DNA of 64,000 bases, taken from the NCBI GenBank assembly GCA_035532275.1, contig DATKRG010000225.1:1-64000 (forward strand). The letters are read 5' to 3'. How positions within the stretch are numbered: the first letter of the stretch is position 1; each line of letters opens with the position of its first letter. The translations under genes were made by a program, and so were the position numbers. The notes under the pieces were generated by a model. That model ran no database searches and was not told the DNA's origin. It saw only the letters and a list, made by a program, of their open reading frames with translations. Shown piece after piece: positions 16,443 through 23,778 of the stretch. The stretch comes from UBA9676 sp035532275. GTDB taxonomy: Bacteria; Actinomycetota; Actinomycetes; Streptosporangiales; Streptosporangiaceae.

Positions 16443-17299
16443 GATGAGCGCCACACCATATCTGGCACCGGCCCGGCCGCGCCGTCCCCGGCGCCATCCC
16501 CACCCCCGGCCCCGGCCGCGCCGTCCCCGGCGCCCTCCCCACCCCCGGCCCCGTCCCCGGCGGGCTGGAGATCGCTGGCGCGGTAACGGCCGCTGGGCAT
16601 GCGCTCGGCGATCAGCCTGCGCAGCGCCGGCACCACCGACTCGGGCAGCGGCCGGTCGGAGATGTCCTCGCCGGGGAAGGCCGCCTGGTGCATCGCGGTG
16701 CGCAGGTCGCCCGGGTCGACCCGCCAGACCCGCAGGGTGATCTCCTCGGCGGCCAGCACGGCGCAGGCCTGCTCCAGCGCGGCCTTGGCGGCGCCGTACC
16801 CGCCCCAGCCCGCGTACGCCTCCACCGCGGCGTCGGAGGTGACACAGAGCACGGCTCCGCCGCGCGGCCGCAGCGCCGGCAGCAGCGCCTGGGTCAGCGC
16901 CAGCGGGGCCAGCACGTTCACCTCGAACGTCTCCCGGAGGGCGGCCAGCGGGTAGTCGGCGACCGCGGGCAGCGGGCTGGCGCCGAGCGTGCCAGCGTTG
17001 TTGACAAGCAGGTCCGGGCCGCCGAGATCGGCGGCCGCGCGGGCGAGCGCCGCCCGGTGGGCGGGGTCGGTAATGTCGCCGGGCAGCGCGGTCACCACCG
17101 TCCCGGGCGGCAGGCTGGCCGCGGCGGCAGCCAGGGCCGTGCCGTCCCTGGCGTCGATGACCAGCGCGTAGCCGTCATCGGCCAGGCCGCGTGCCAGGGC
17201 CAGCCCCAGGCCGCGGGAGGCGCCGGTGATAACCGCGACCTGGCGGCGGGGGTGTCCCGCCCCGGACGGGTCGGCCGGGTGAGCAGATTCATCAGTCAT
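16439..17299 (-). CDS. Short-chain dehydrogenase/reductase with repetitive Gly/Ala/Asp tail
   Basis: 286 residues. Classical SDR: cofactor motif VITGASRGLGLALA near residue 23, NNAG in LLVNNAGTLG, and the active-site YGAAK with a serine some 13 residues upstream (CVTSDAAV). Substrate unknown. The last ~45 residues are a low-complexity stretch made of a 13-residue unit repeated about twice, encoded by 39-bp DNA repeats, then VPDMVWRSS. ATG at 17299 is preferred; 17335 is an alternative with a longer non-conserved N-terminus. Coupled by stop/start overlap to the QueA homologue. Confidence 0.85.
   Translation of the reverse strand: MTDESAHPADPSGAGHPRRQVAVITGASRGLGLALARGLADDGYALVIDARDGTALAAAAASLPPGTVVTALPGDITDPAHRAALARAAADLGGPDLLVNNAGTLGASPLPAVADYPLAALRETFEVNVLAPLALTQALLPALRPRGGAVLCVTSDAAVEAYAGWGGYGAAKAALEQACAVLAAEEITLRVWRVDPGDLRTAMHQAAFPGEDISDRPLPESVVPALRRLIAERMPSGRYRASDLQPAGDGAGGGEGAGDGAAGAGGGDGAGDGAAGPVPDMVWRSS
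16475..16552. repeat. Two tandem 39-bp units inside the SDR gene
   Basis: The 39-bp unit beginning GGCCGCGCCGTCCCCGGCGC starts at 16475 and again at 16514; the copies differ at one visible position (ATCCCC versus CTCCCC). A partial third copy follows. In frame, each encodes 13 residues rich in Gly, Ala and Asp. Confidence 0.85.
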
Positions 17300-17409
17300 G
17301 CTGTGCACGTTAGGCATGGCAGGGGCTGGGCGCATCGGACGCGAGCCCTGCCCCGCCTCGGCCGATGGTCCTAGGACCGCTGGCCGGCCCGTGGCGCTGG
17401 GCCGCCCGG

Positions 17410-17415
17410 TACCGT
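17410..17415 (+). promoter_or_regulatory. -10 element for leaderless histidine kinase transcript
   Basis: TACCGT ends 6 nt before the ATG at 17422. No ribosome binding site is visible. Pattern-based inference. Confidence 0.4.
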
Positions 17416-17421
17416 CGGTGC

Positions 17422-18579
17422 ATGGGCGAGCGGCGCACCGGCGGTGCGGCCGGCGCTGACCGGGACGAGGTGCTGCACCGGGTCAGCCAGGTCGTGCTGG
17501 CGGTCACCCGCCAGCTGTCGGCCCGGGATGTGCTGCAGATGATCGTCCGGTCGGCACGTTCCCTGGCCGGCGCCCGCTACGCGGCCCTCGGCGTCCCCGG
17601 CGAGCAGGGCACGTTCGCGGAGTTCCTGGTGGACGGGATCTCGGACGCCCAGCGCCGGGCGATCGGCCCGCTGCCGCGCCAGCACGGGATGCTGGCCGTG
17701 CTGCTGCGCGAGGGGCAGCCACTGCGGCTGCCCGACATCCGCGCCGACCCCAGGTTCGAGGGCTGGCCGCAGGCCCACCCGGAGCTGACCGACATCCTCG
17801 CGGTGCCGATCAAAGACGGCGACAGCGTGCTCGGGTTCATCTTCGCCGCCAACAAGGACACTCCCGGCGGGTTCACCTCCGGCGATCAGGAGCTGCTCAC
17901 GCTGTTCGCGATGCACGCCGCGATCGCGCTGACCAAGGCCAGGCTCTATGAGCGGGGGCGCCAGCTGTCGGTGCTGGAGGAGCGCTCCCGGCTGGCCAGG
18001 GATCTGCACGACGCGGTGTCACAGAAACTGTTCAGCATCAGGATCAAGGCCCGCGCCGCGTCGGTGCTGGTCGGCAGGGACCCGGCCCAGGCGGTCGCGG
18101 AGCTGGAAAGCATCGCGGCCCTGGGTGCGGAGGCGCACGCCGAACTGCGGGCCGTGATCGACGGCCTGGCCCCGCCCGGCATCGCCGAGAGCGGGCTCAC
18201 CGAGTCGCTGCGCAAGTACGCGCTGCTGGCGGGCCGGGCGCACGGGGTGCCGGTGAGCTTCACCGGGGACAGCCTGCCGCCGCTGGGTGCCGAGCGTGAC
18301 GCGGCCGTGTACCGGGTCGCCCAGGAGGCGCTGCACAACGCGCTGCGGCACGCGGCCGCGGCACAAGTCTGCGTGTCGGTGCGGTCCGGGCCACGGCGGG
18401 TAACCCTCGAGGTCAGCGACGACGGCAAGGGGTTCGTGCCCGGGAGCACGGCCGGCGGGCTCGGCCTGGCCTCGATGCGTGAGCGGGCCGCCGCGGCCGG
18501 CGCGGCGCTCAGCGTCGCGACCGCGCCCGGGCGGGGCACCCGGATCCGGCTGACGGTCCCGCTGGGGAAATCCCGGTGA
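17422..18579 (+). CDS. GAF-domain sensor histidine kinase (HisKA_3 type)
   Basis: 385 residues, no membrane helix. A GAF domain (about residues 20-175, with RYAALGVPGEQG, HGMLAVLLREGQPLRLPDI and ILAVPIKDGDSVLGFIFAAN) precedes the HisKA_3 dimerisation helix ERSRLARDLHDAVSQKLFSI with the phospho-accepting His, and the HATPase domain (EALHNALRHA, SDDGKGF, GGLGLASMRERA). It resembles DevS/DosT-type kinases, but only one GAF is present and no haem histidine can be assigned. The stop overlaps the response-regulator GTG by 4 nt. ATG at 17422 is chosen because a -10 box lies 6 nt upstream. Confidence 0.9.
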   Translation: MGERRTGGAAGADRDEVLHRVSQVVLAVTRQLSARDVLQMIVRSARSLAGARYAALGVPGEQGTFAEFLVDGISDAQRRAIGPLPRQHGMLAVLLREGQPLRLPDIRADPRFEGWPQAHPELTDILAVPIKDGDSVLGFIFAANKDTPGGFTSGDQELLTLFAMHAAIALTKARLYERGRQLSVLEERSRLARDLHDAVSQKLFSIRIKARAASVLVGRDPAQAVAELESIAALGAEAHAELRAVIDGLAPPGIAESGLTESLRKYALLAGRAHGVPVSFTGDSLPPLGAERDAAVYRVAQEALHNALRHAAAAQVCVSVRSGPRRVTLEVSDDGKGFVPGSTAGGLGLASMRERAAAAGAALSVATAPGRGTRIRLTVPLGKSR

Positions 18580-19214
18580 CCGCGGCGATCACGGTGCTCA
18601 TCGCCGACGACCACCCCGTGGTCCGGCAAGGGCTGCGGGTGCTGCTCAGCGTTCAGGATGACATCGAGGTCGTGGGGGAGGCAGCCGATGGCACCGAGGT
18701 GGCGAGCCTGGCCGCGCAGCTGGCACCGGACGTGATCCTGCTCGACCTGAAGCTGCCTGGCCTGGACGGGTTCGGTGTGCTGGCCGAGCTGGCCGACCGC
18801 GGGGTCACCGCCCGCACCCTGGTGCTGACCAGTGTCAGCGACCCTGCCTCGGTGACCCTGGCGGTGCGGGCGGGAGCCACCGGGTTCCTGTACAAAGACG
18901 TCGACCCGGACGCGCTGGTCCGGGCGGTGCGGGCGGTGCACGACGGCAACATGCTGCTGGCACCCGAGGCGGCTGGCGTGCTGATGCGCCTGGGCCGCGG
19001 CGCGCACGCCGTCACCGGGCTGGCCGCACTGACCCGCCGGGAACGCGAGGTCCTGGCGCAGATCGTGGACGGCCGTTCCAACCGGCAGATCGCGCGGCTC
19101 CTGCTGGTGTCGGAGAAGACCGTCAAGACCCACGTCAGCTCGATCCTGGCCAAACTTGGCGTGGCCGACCGCACCCAGGCCGCGCTCTACGCTGTGCGGA
19201 ACGCGCCGCCCTGA
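18576..19214 (+). CDS. NarL/LuxR-family response regulator
   Basis: 212 residues. Receiver domain with acidic pocket IADDHPVVRQG, phospho-acceptor Asp in ILLDLKLPGLDG, Thr/Ser switch VLTSVSD and Lys in FLYKDVDP; then a LuxR-type HTH (LTRREREVLAQIVDGRSNRQ, then EKTVKTHVSSILAKLGVADR). It is the cognate partner of the GAF kinase by its 4-nt overlap. Targets unknown. Confidence 0.93.
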   Translation: MTAAITVLIADDHPVVRQGLRVLLSVQDDIEVVGEAADGTEVASLAAQLAPDVILLDLKLPGLDGFGVLAELADRGVTARTLVLTSVSDPASVTLAVRAGATGFLYKDVDPDALVRAVRAVHDGNMLLAPEAAGVLMRLGRGAHAVTGLAALTRREREVLAQIVDGRSNRQIARLLLVSEKTVKTHVSSILAKLGVADRTQAALYAVRNAPP

Positions 19215-19295
19215 CGAGTCCGGGTGCTGGTGTAGCCTGCCGCCGGAACGCCGTAGCGTAGGTTCATCTGACAGCTGCCGCTGGGAGGGAGCCGG

Positions 19296-20084
19296 ATGTC
19301 CGACGAGGTGATCCGCTTGCGTGGGGTCGGCATCCGGCGGGGCGGGTCGATGCTCCTGCGCGATGTCACCTGGACCGTCTACGACGACGAGCGGTGGGTG
19401 GTCATCGGCCCGAACGGGGCCGGGAAGACCACCCTGCTCCAGGTGGCCGCGACCCAGCTGTTCCCCTCCGAGGGGACAGCGGAGATCCTGGGGGAACGGC
19501 TCGGCGCCACCGACGTCTTCGACCTGCGGCCGCGGATCGGCCTGGCCAGCTCCGCCCTCGCCGACCAGGTGCCACCGGGCGAGAAGGTCATCGACCTCGT
19601 GCTCACCGCCTCCTACGCGATCGTGGGCCGGTGGAAAGAGGAGTACGAGTCCACCGACGTGACCAGGGCGGTCGAGCTGCTCGACGCCCTCGGCTGCGCA
19701 CACCTGATCAGGCGCCGGTTCGCGACCCTGTCCGAGGGTGAGCGCAAGCGCGTCCAGATCGCCCGCTCGCTGATGCCGGACCCGGAGCTGCTGCTGCTGG
19801 ACGAGCCAGCCGCCGGGCTGGACCTGGGCGGCCGGGAGGACCTGGTCCGGCGGATCGCATACCTGGCTACCGACCGCTCCGCGCCGACCATGGTGATGGT
19901 CACCCACCACGTGGAAGAGGTGCCGGAGGGGTTCACGCACGCGATGCTGCTGCGCCGCGGCTCGGTGCTCGCCGCGGGCCCGCTGCCGGAGGTCTTCACC
20001 GAGCGGAACCTGTCCAAGTGCTTCGGGGTGCCGCTCATGATCGAGTACCGCCAGTCCCGCTGGAGCGCCCGCGCCGCCATGTAG
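19296..20084 (+). CDS. ABC transporter ATP-binding protein without a visible permease
   Basis: 262 residues. Walker A IGPNGAGKTTLLQ, signature TLSEGERKRVQIARSL, Walker B ELLLLDEPAAGLDLGG, D-loop, H-loop VTHHVEEVPEGF. No permease or binding protein gene is adjacent; such stand-alone ATPases (YlmA/ModF-like) are common in actinomycetes and their partners are unknown. ATG at 19296 follows GGGAGGGAGC. Upstream, TAGCGT (19254-19259) is a possible -10. Confidence 0.9.
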   Translation: MSDEVIRLRGVGIRRGGSMLLRDVTWTVYDDERWVVIGPNGAGKTTLLQVAATQLFPSEGTAEILGERLGATDVFDLRPRIGLASSALADQVPPGEKVIDLVLTASYAIVGRWKEEYESTDVTRAVELLDALGCAHLIRRRFATLSEGERKRVQIARSLMPDPELLLLDEPAAGLDLGGREDLVRRIAYLATDRSAPTMVMVTHHVEEVPEGFTHAMLLRRGSVLAAGPLPEVFTERNLSKCFGVPLMIEYRQSRWSARAAM

Positions 20085-20112
20085 CACGGGCATGCCAGGT
20101 CACAGGCCCGGC

Positions 20113-20143
20113 AGGGGCCGGGCCGGGCCAGGGGCCGGGCCGG
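20113..20143. repeat. Short GC-rich direct repeat
   Basis: AGGGGCCGGGCCGG occurs at 20113 and again at 20130 (17-bp period), in the 144-bp spacer after the ABC ATPase gene. May contribute to a terminator structure; no clean hairpin assigned. Confidence 0.5.
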
Positions 20144-20228
20144 CCGGTCACCGGGCCGGGTGATGCGTCGGGAGCCGGTCCCGGGGGCACAAACCAGGCA
20201 TGCAGCCCGTGCGTGCCTGGAGCCCGCG

Positions 20229-20486
20229 ATGAGGGGCGACCGGGTCGAGATCGTCATCGACGCCGGTGGCGTGACCAAGACCTACGAGGTGGCTGCCACC
20301 CGGGCCGGCCGCCGGGTCGAGGTGGTCAACCGCCGTGGGCTCGTCGAGGTCACCGAGGTGACCAGGGGCGGCGCCGCGGTGCGGACCGCACGATTCATGG
20401 CCAGCCGGGTGGTCGCCCTGGTGGAGCATCCGGCCCCCCGCTACAACGGCCGGCGCGCAGCTGGCGCGGGCGCGGTACCGGGTTAG
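20229..20486 (+). CDS. Small conserved hypothetical protein
   Basis: 85 residues, mainly beta-strand in appearance: VEIVIDAGGVTKTYEVAATR, RRVEVVNRRGLVEVTEVTRG, AVRTARFMASRVVALVEHPA. The regular alternation of charged and hydrophobic residues fits a small all-beta domain. I recall similar short proteins in other actinomycetes but no function. ATG at 20229 sits behind CTGGAG at 7-nt spacing; an upstream in-frame ATG at 20160 would add a non-conserved N-terminus. Convergent with the FHA-DUF1707 gene. Confidence 0.65.
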   Translation: MRGDRVEIVIDAGGVTKTYEVAATRAGRRVEVVNRRGLVEVTEVTRGGAAVRTARFMASRVVALVEHPAPRYNGRRAAGAGAVPG

Positions 20487-20508
20487 CGGTGCGGGGCTGG
20501 CACAAGCC

Positions 20509-21057
20509 TCAGGCTGGGTCGGCGAGGCGGAACCCCACCTGGCCGAACGTGACCCGGTCACCGGCGCGCACCAGGAAACCGGCGCCGACCCGCCACCCGT
20601 TGGCGCGGGTGCCGTTGGTCGAGCCGAGGTCGGCCAGCACCCAGTCGTCGCCGACCCGCCGCAGCTCAGCGTGCCGCCAGGACACGGTCATGTCGGCGAG
20701 GGACAGGTCGGAGTCGGCGGCACGGCCGATTGTGAACACGGCCCTGCCGCCCCGCGGCAGCACCAGGCGCGGCAGCCGCGCGGTCCACCACGCCGCCCGC
20801 ATGTGCCCGGTCAGCTCGTCCCATCCAGCCGTGGCGCGATCGGCCAGCCGGCTGCGGCGCCGGGCCGGCCGCAGGTCGCTCACCAGGCTGGCGAGCTGCC
20901 CCCCGTCCCGTGCGTGCAGCGCGAGATCGAGCCGGTGCAGGAAGGTCTCGTGGGACAGGCGGCCGTCCGCTGACCCGTCCTGAAGGGTCCGGATCACCTC
21001 GTCGCGGTCCGCGTCGGACGCCCGGGGCGCCGGCGGTTGCGGGTTCCAGGCCGCCAT
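20509..21057 (-). CDS. DUF1707-FHA domain protein
   Basis: 182 residues. The N-terminal 60 residues match DUF1707 (ASDADRDEVIRTLQDGSADG, RLSHETFLHRLDLALHA), a small helical domain often placed before membrane or signalling modules in actinomycetes. The C-terminal half is a canonical FHA domain: FTIGRAADSDLSLADMTVSW, RHAEL, DLGSTNGTRANGWRV, which binds phosphothreonine peptides. No membrane segment. It is the last gene of the minus-strand run that includes an FHA-PrsW protein and a kinase/phosphatase pair, so it may read the phosphorylation state set by that kinase. ATG at 21057 is preferred over an extension to 21114 that would run into the palindrome. Confidence 0.87.
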   Translation of the reverse strand: MAAWNPQPPAPRASDADRDEVIRTLQDGSADGRLSHETFLHRLDLALHARDGGQLASLVSDLRPARRRSRLADRATAGWDELTGHMRAAWWTARLPRLVLPRGGRAVFTIGRAADSDLSLADMTVSWRHAELRRVGDDWVLADLGSTNGTRANGWRVGAGFLVRAGDRVTFGQVGFRLADPA

Positions 21058-21110
21058 ATCACGAGAATAGCCCCGCCGCCGCCGCCCTTCCAGCGCCCGT
21101 TTTCCCATGA

Positions 21111-21153
21111 TCATGGTGATTTCTCAGTGCGAGGCACTGAGAAATCACCATGA
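21111..21153. repeat. Long perfect palindrome, copy 1
   Basis: Perfect 20-bp arms, TCATGGTGATTTCTCAGTGC at 21111-21130 and its reverse complement at 21134-21153, with a 3-nt spacer GAG. The AT-richer core GTGATTTCTCAGTGC is shared with the palindrome at 22282-22326, as is the right-hand flank CATGAAAGT. The stop codon of the DUF559-type gene (21145-21147) lies inside the right arm. It could act as a terminator for that gene, but the sequence identity between copies points to a repeated element. Confidence 0.85.
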
Positions 21154-22146
21154 AAGTGGGCTGCCCGTGCCCGGGGCGGCGGGGCAGTCCGGGCCGCACG
21201 GCCGGGGCTGGCCGGTCCAGCCGCCGAGCCGGAGCACGCGTGCGACCTCGGCGGCCACCCGGCATGGCCTGGCCGAGACATCTGCCCAGCTGTAGCGGAG
21301 CGTGATGATTCCGGCAGCCGCCACCGAGTTGTCCCGGTGGATGTCCCGCCATCGGGCCTCGACCGGGTGTGCCACCTGGCCGTCCAGTTCGACGGCGACG
21401 CCGAACTGGCGGTAGAGGTTGTCGAGGTAACGGGTCTGCCCGCCCGTGCTGGTGACCGCCTGCCGCGCTGCCACCGGCAGCCCGTGCCGCCGCTCCACCC
21501 GGCGCACATACCGGGACTCCAGCAGTGAGTGGGCTCCGTCCCCGATATCGGAGAGCGCGGCTGTGAGGTCGCCGCGCCACCGCACCCTGTCCCGCTGCGC
21601 GAGCGCAGACTGGAGCAGTTCCGGGGTGGTGAGCCGGCGCGAACAAGCCCGAGCCAGCCAGGAAAGGGCCTCGTCAACGCTCGTGGCGGCCTGGGTGAGA
21701 TCGAGCGCGGTTTCCTCGATCCGGGTCCGGGGCGGGGTCCGGACCGGGTGCCGGGCCTGGCCGATCCGGGATGAGCGGTGGATGCGGATCCGGGGGTACG
21801 GGCCGGCGCTGTCACTGCCGGGAATGCGGGCCTGCCGTCCGCTGGCGATCGACACATCGATCCACCAGCAGGGCCGGTCGGCCAGATCGTCCAGCTCGGC
21901 TGCTGACCCGTGGCTCAGCGCAGCGCCCGGCCCGGCGCGGAGCACCGCCGCCCACAGCACCGCCAGCCGGGGTGGCGGACCGGTGAAGGCGGCGTAGACG
22001 CCGCGATACAGCGGCTGCCAGCGGTGCAGCCTCAGCTGCGCGTCGATCATCTGGACGGCCCTGCCCTCCCGGATCTGCCAGCGCGCGATGACGCCGTGCT
22101 GCGATTCCAGGAGTGCGCCGTACTCGTCGGTGAGGTAAGTGCTCAC
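21145..22146 (-). CDS. DUF559/AbiEi-like protein with restriction-endonuclease-type C-terminus
   Basis: 333 residues from the GTG at 22146 (a TTG at 22236 would add 30 residues). The N-terminal part, LLESQHGVIARWQIREGRAV and LHRWQPLYRGVYAAFTG, has the winged-helix-plus-cleft layout of AbiEi-type antitoxin/regulator domains. The C-terminal part has the DUF559 (Vsr/PD-(D/E)XK-related) pattern: VELDGQVAHPVEARWRDIHR followed by DNSVAAAGIITLRYSW. This architecture is frequent in actinomycetes and its function is unknown; no cognate AbiEii toxin is adjacent. The gene is bracketed by two near-identical palindromes. Confidence 0.68.
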   Translation of the reverse strand: MSTYLTDEYGALLESQHGVIARWQIREGRAVQMIDAQLRLHRWQPLYRGVYAAFTGPPPRLAVLWAAVLRAGPGAALSHGSAAELDDLADRPCWWIDVSIASGRQARIPGSDSAGPYPRIRIHRSSRIGQARHPVRTPPRTRIEETALDLTQAATSVDEALSWLARACSRRLTTPELLQSALAQRDRVRWRGDLTAALSDIGDGAHSLLESRYVRRVERRHGLPVAARQAVTSTGGQTRYLDNLYRQFGVAVELDGQVAHPVEARWRDIHRDNSVAAAGIITLRYSWADVSARPCRVAAEVARVLRLGGWTGQPRPCGPDCPAAPGTGSPLSW

Positions 22147-22281
22147 CCAGCGACCATGACCAGGCCGGGCGGACGCGGGAAGCTGGCTTCGCCAGCCTGT
22201 GGACGGCGCGCCTGACCTGACCCCGGTTGTGGACAACGCTCACTCGGATGTCGGCGGCGCCGGCTACCCTCCCGGCTCCTC

Positions 22282-22326
22282 ATCGTGGTGATTTCTCAGT
22301 GCCTGGCACTGAGAAATCACCACGAT
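22282..22326. repeat. Long perfect palindrome, copy 2
   Basis: Perfect 22-bp arms, 22282-22303 and 22305-22326, with a single T between them; core ATCGTGGTGATTTCTCAGTG and its complement. It lies 9 nt after the stop of the FHA-PrsW gene and about 135 nt before the GTG of the DUF559-type gene. Shares at least 15 bp per arm plus the right flank CATGAAAGT with the copy at 21111-21153. Confidence 0.85.
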
Positions 22327-22334
22327 CATGAAAG

Positions 22335-23675
22335 TCAGGGCGGTGGCTGGACCAGGCGTGAGGGGTCGTAGTAGGCCGAGTCGCCGCGGAAGATCGGCGT
22401 GTGCCGCACCTCCCGCTCGATCCGGGCGGCCGACGCCGTATAACCCAGGAACAGGAACAGCGAGAAGGCCTGGATCAGGATCCAGATCCATTCGGCCTGC
22501 GCGGACGGCCAGCTCAGGACCCCGTCGTTCAGCCCGTGCAGCACGGTGGGCACCAGGATGCCGAGCGTCCACAGGGCGATCCGCTGCCGCCCGTAGTTCG
22601 TGCCGAGGCCGATGAAGAAGCCGGCGATGCCCGCCCACAGCGCGTGCTGGAGGCCGTCCACGAACACCCGCTCGGCGAACAGCGGGATGCCGAATGCGGA
22701 CCCCCGGGCGATGTCGACGATGGCGGCTGGCACGTAGACCTTCGAGGCCTCGTACGCCCCGAAGAACAGCCCGGACAGCGCCGCCAGGAACATCCACATG
22801 CGCGTGTCCAGCTTGATCTTGCGGACCTTCAGCAGCACGATCGCGATCACCATCACCGGGAGGGCCTTGGTGAGCTCTTCCGGCAGCCCCACCCCGTACA
22901 TCCACTGGATGAGGTTGTGGCTGGCATCGGGCGGAGCCAGCGCGCGCTCCCAGGGCAGGGTCAGTGCCGGGATGAGCAGCAGTTCGGCCACGATGATCAC
23001 AGCGGTGATGACCAGGTGCAGCCTGGTGACCGGGCCGGGCCGGATGAGGTACCAGAAGACGATGGCCCACAGTGGCGCCACATAGAGGCAGTAGACCCAT
23101 CCCAGCGTCACCAGGTCGGCGGTGTGCTGGAGCACGATCAGCAGGATCAGCGGCACCAGGGCGTAGACCACGACCAGCAGCCGCTGCCACTGCCGCATCG
23201 CGGGGTCCCGCAGCCAGTCCGTGAGCGGGATCAGCATGCCCAGCGGGCCGAACACCCGCCCGCCCTGCGCCTGGGCCTGCTGCCCGGCCATCGCCGGCGG
23301 CACGGCCGCGGCAGGCACCGGCTGAGGCTGTGCCGCCGCCGCGGCAGGCGCGGCAGGCGTGCCCGGAGCAACCCCGTCCGGGGCCACCGGGCCGGGCTCG
23401 AAGCGCACCGCCGGGCCGTCCGGGACCGCGAGCCGTACCTCGACCGCGTGCCCGAGCATGTACTGGGTCACCGGCTGGCCGGACACGTACGTCCCGCCGC
23501 GGCCGACGCTCTCCAGCACCCATCCCTGCGGGCCCCAGCTGAGCCGGACATGTTCCCTGGACACCCGCTGGTCGTTGACCACCACGGCGCTGTTGTCCCG
23601 CCGCCCGATGTAGACGACCTGCCCCGGGGCGAGCACAACGCGCTGGTCGCCGTGGATGACTGTGAGCTCGTTCAT
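22335..23675 (-). CDS. FHA domain fused to PrsW-family membrane metalloprotease
   Basis: 446 residues. Residues 1-90 are an FHA domain (VYIGRRDNSAVVVNDQRVSR, EHVRLSWGPQGW, GRGGTYVSGQPV); residues 110-155 are an Ala/Pro/Gln linker; residues 170-430 carry 8 or so membrane helices with PrsW motifs: GLPEELTKALPV (EExxK), FFGAYEASKV, LQHALWAGIAGFFIGLG and VPTVLHGLNDG. PrsW proteins are intramembrane proteases of the CAAX-protease superfamily, e.g. site-1 cleavage of anti-sigma factors. The FHA domain would allow phosphothreonine-dependent docking. ATG at 23675 follows GGGGGGAG. Next upstream gene is a Ser/Thr kinase. Confidence 0.88.
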   Translation of the reverse strand: MNELTVIHGDQRVVLAPGQVVYIGRRDNSAVVVNDQRVSREHVRLSWGPQGWVLESVGRGGTYVSGQPVTQYMLGHAVEVRLAVPDGPAVRFEPGPVAPDGVAPGTPAAPAAAAAQPQPVPAAAVPPAMAGQQAQAQGGRVFGPLGMLIPLTDWLRDPAMRQWQRLLVVVYALVPLILLIVLQHTADLVTLGWVYCLYVAPLWAIVFWYLIRPGPVTRLHLVITAVIIVAELLLIPALTLPWERALAPPDASHNLIQWMYGVGLPEELTKALPVMVIAIVLLKVRKIKLDTRMWMFLAALSGLFFGAYEASKVYVPAAIVDIARGSAFGIPLFAERVFVDGLQHALWAGIAGFFIGLGTNYGRQRIALWTLGILVPTVLHGLNDGVLSWPSAQAEWIWILIQAFSLFLFLGYTASAARIEREVRHTPIFRGDSAYYDPSRLVQPPP

Positions 23676-23778
23676 CGTGTTCTCCCCCCACACCAGGTAC
23701 GCAGAGAGCGAACTGGGCGGTTTCACGGGCATTATGCCCGGGAAGCCCGCCGCCGGGGAGATCCATCCCGGTACGAGT

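Noticed and set aside
21145..22146. A type IV toxin-antitoxin pair
   Set aside because: Only the AbiEi-like/DUF559 protein is present; no AbiEii nucleotidyltransferase is adjacent.
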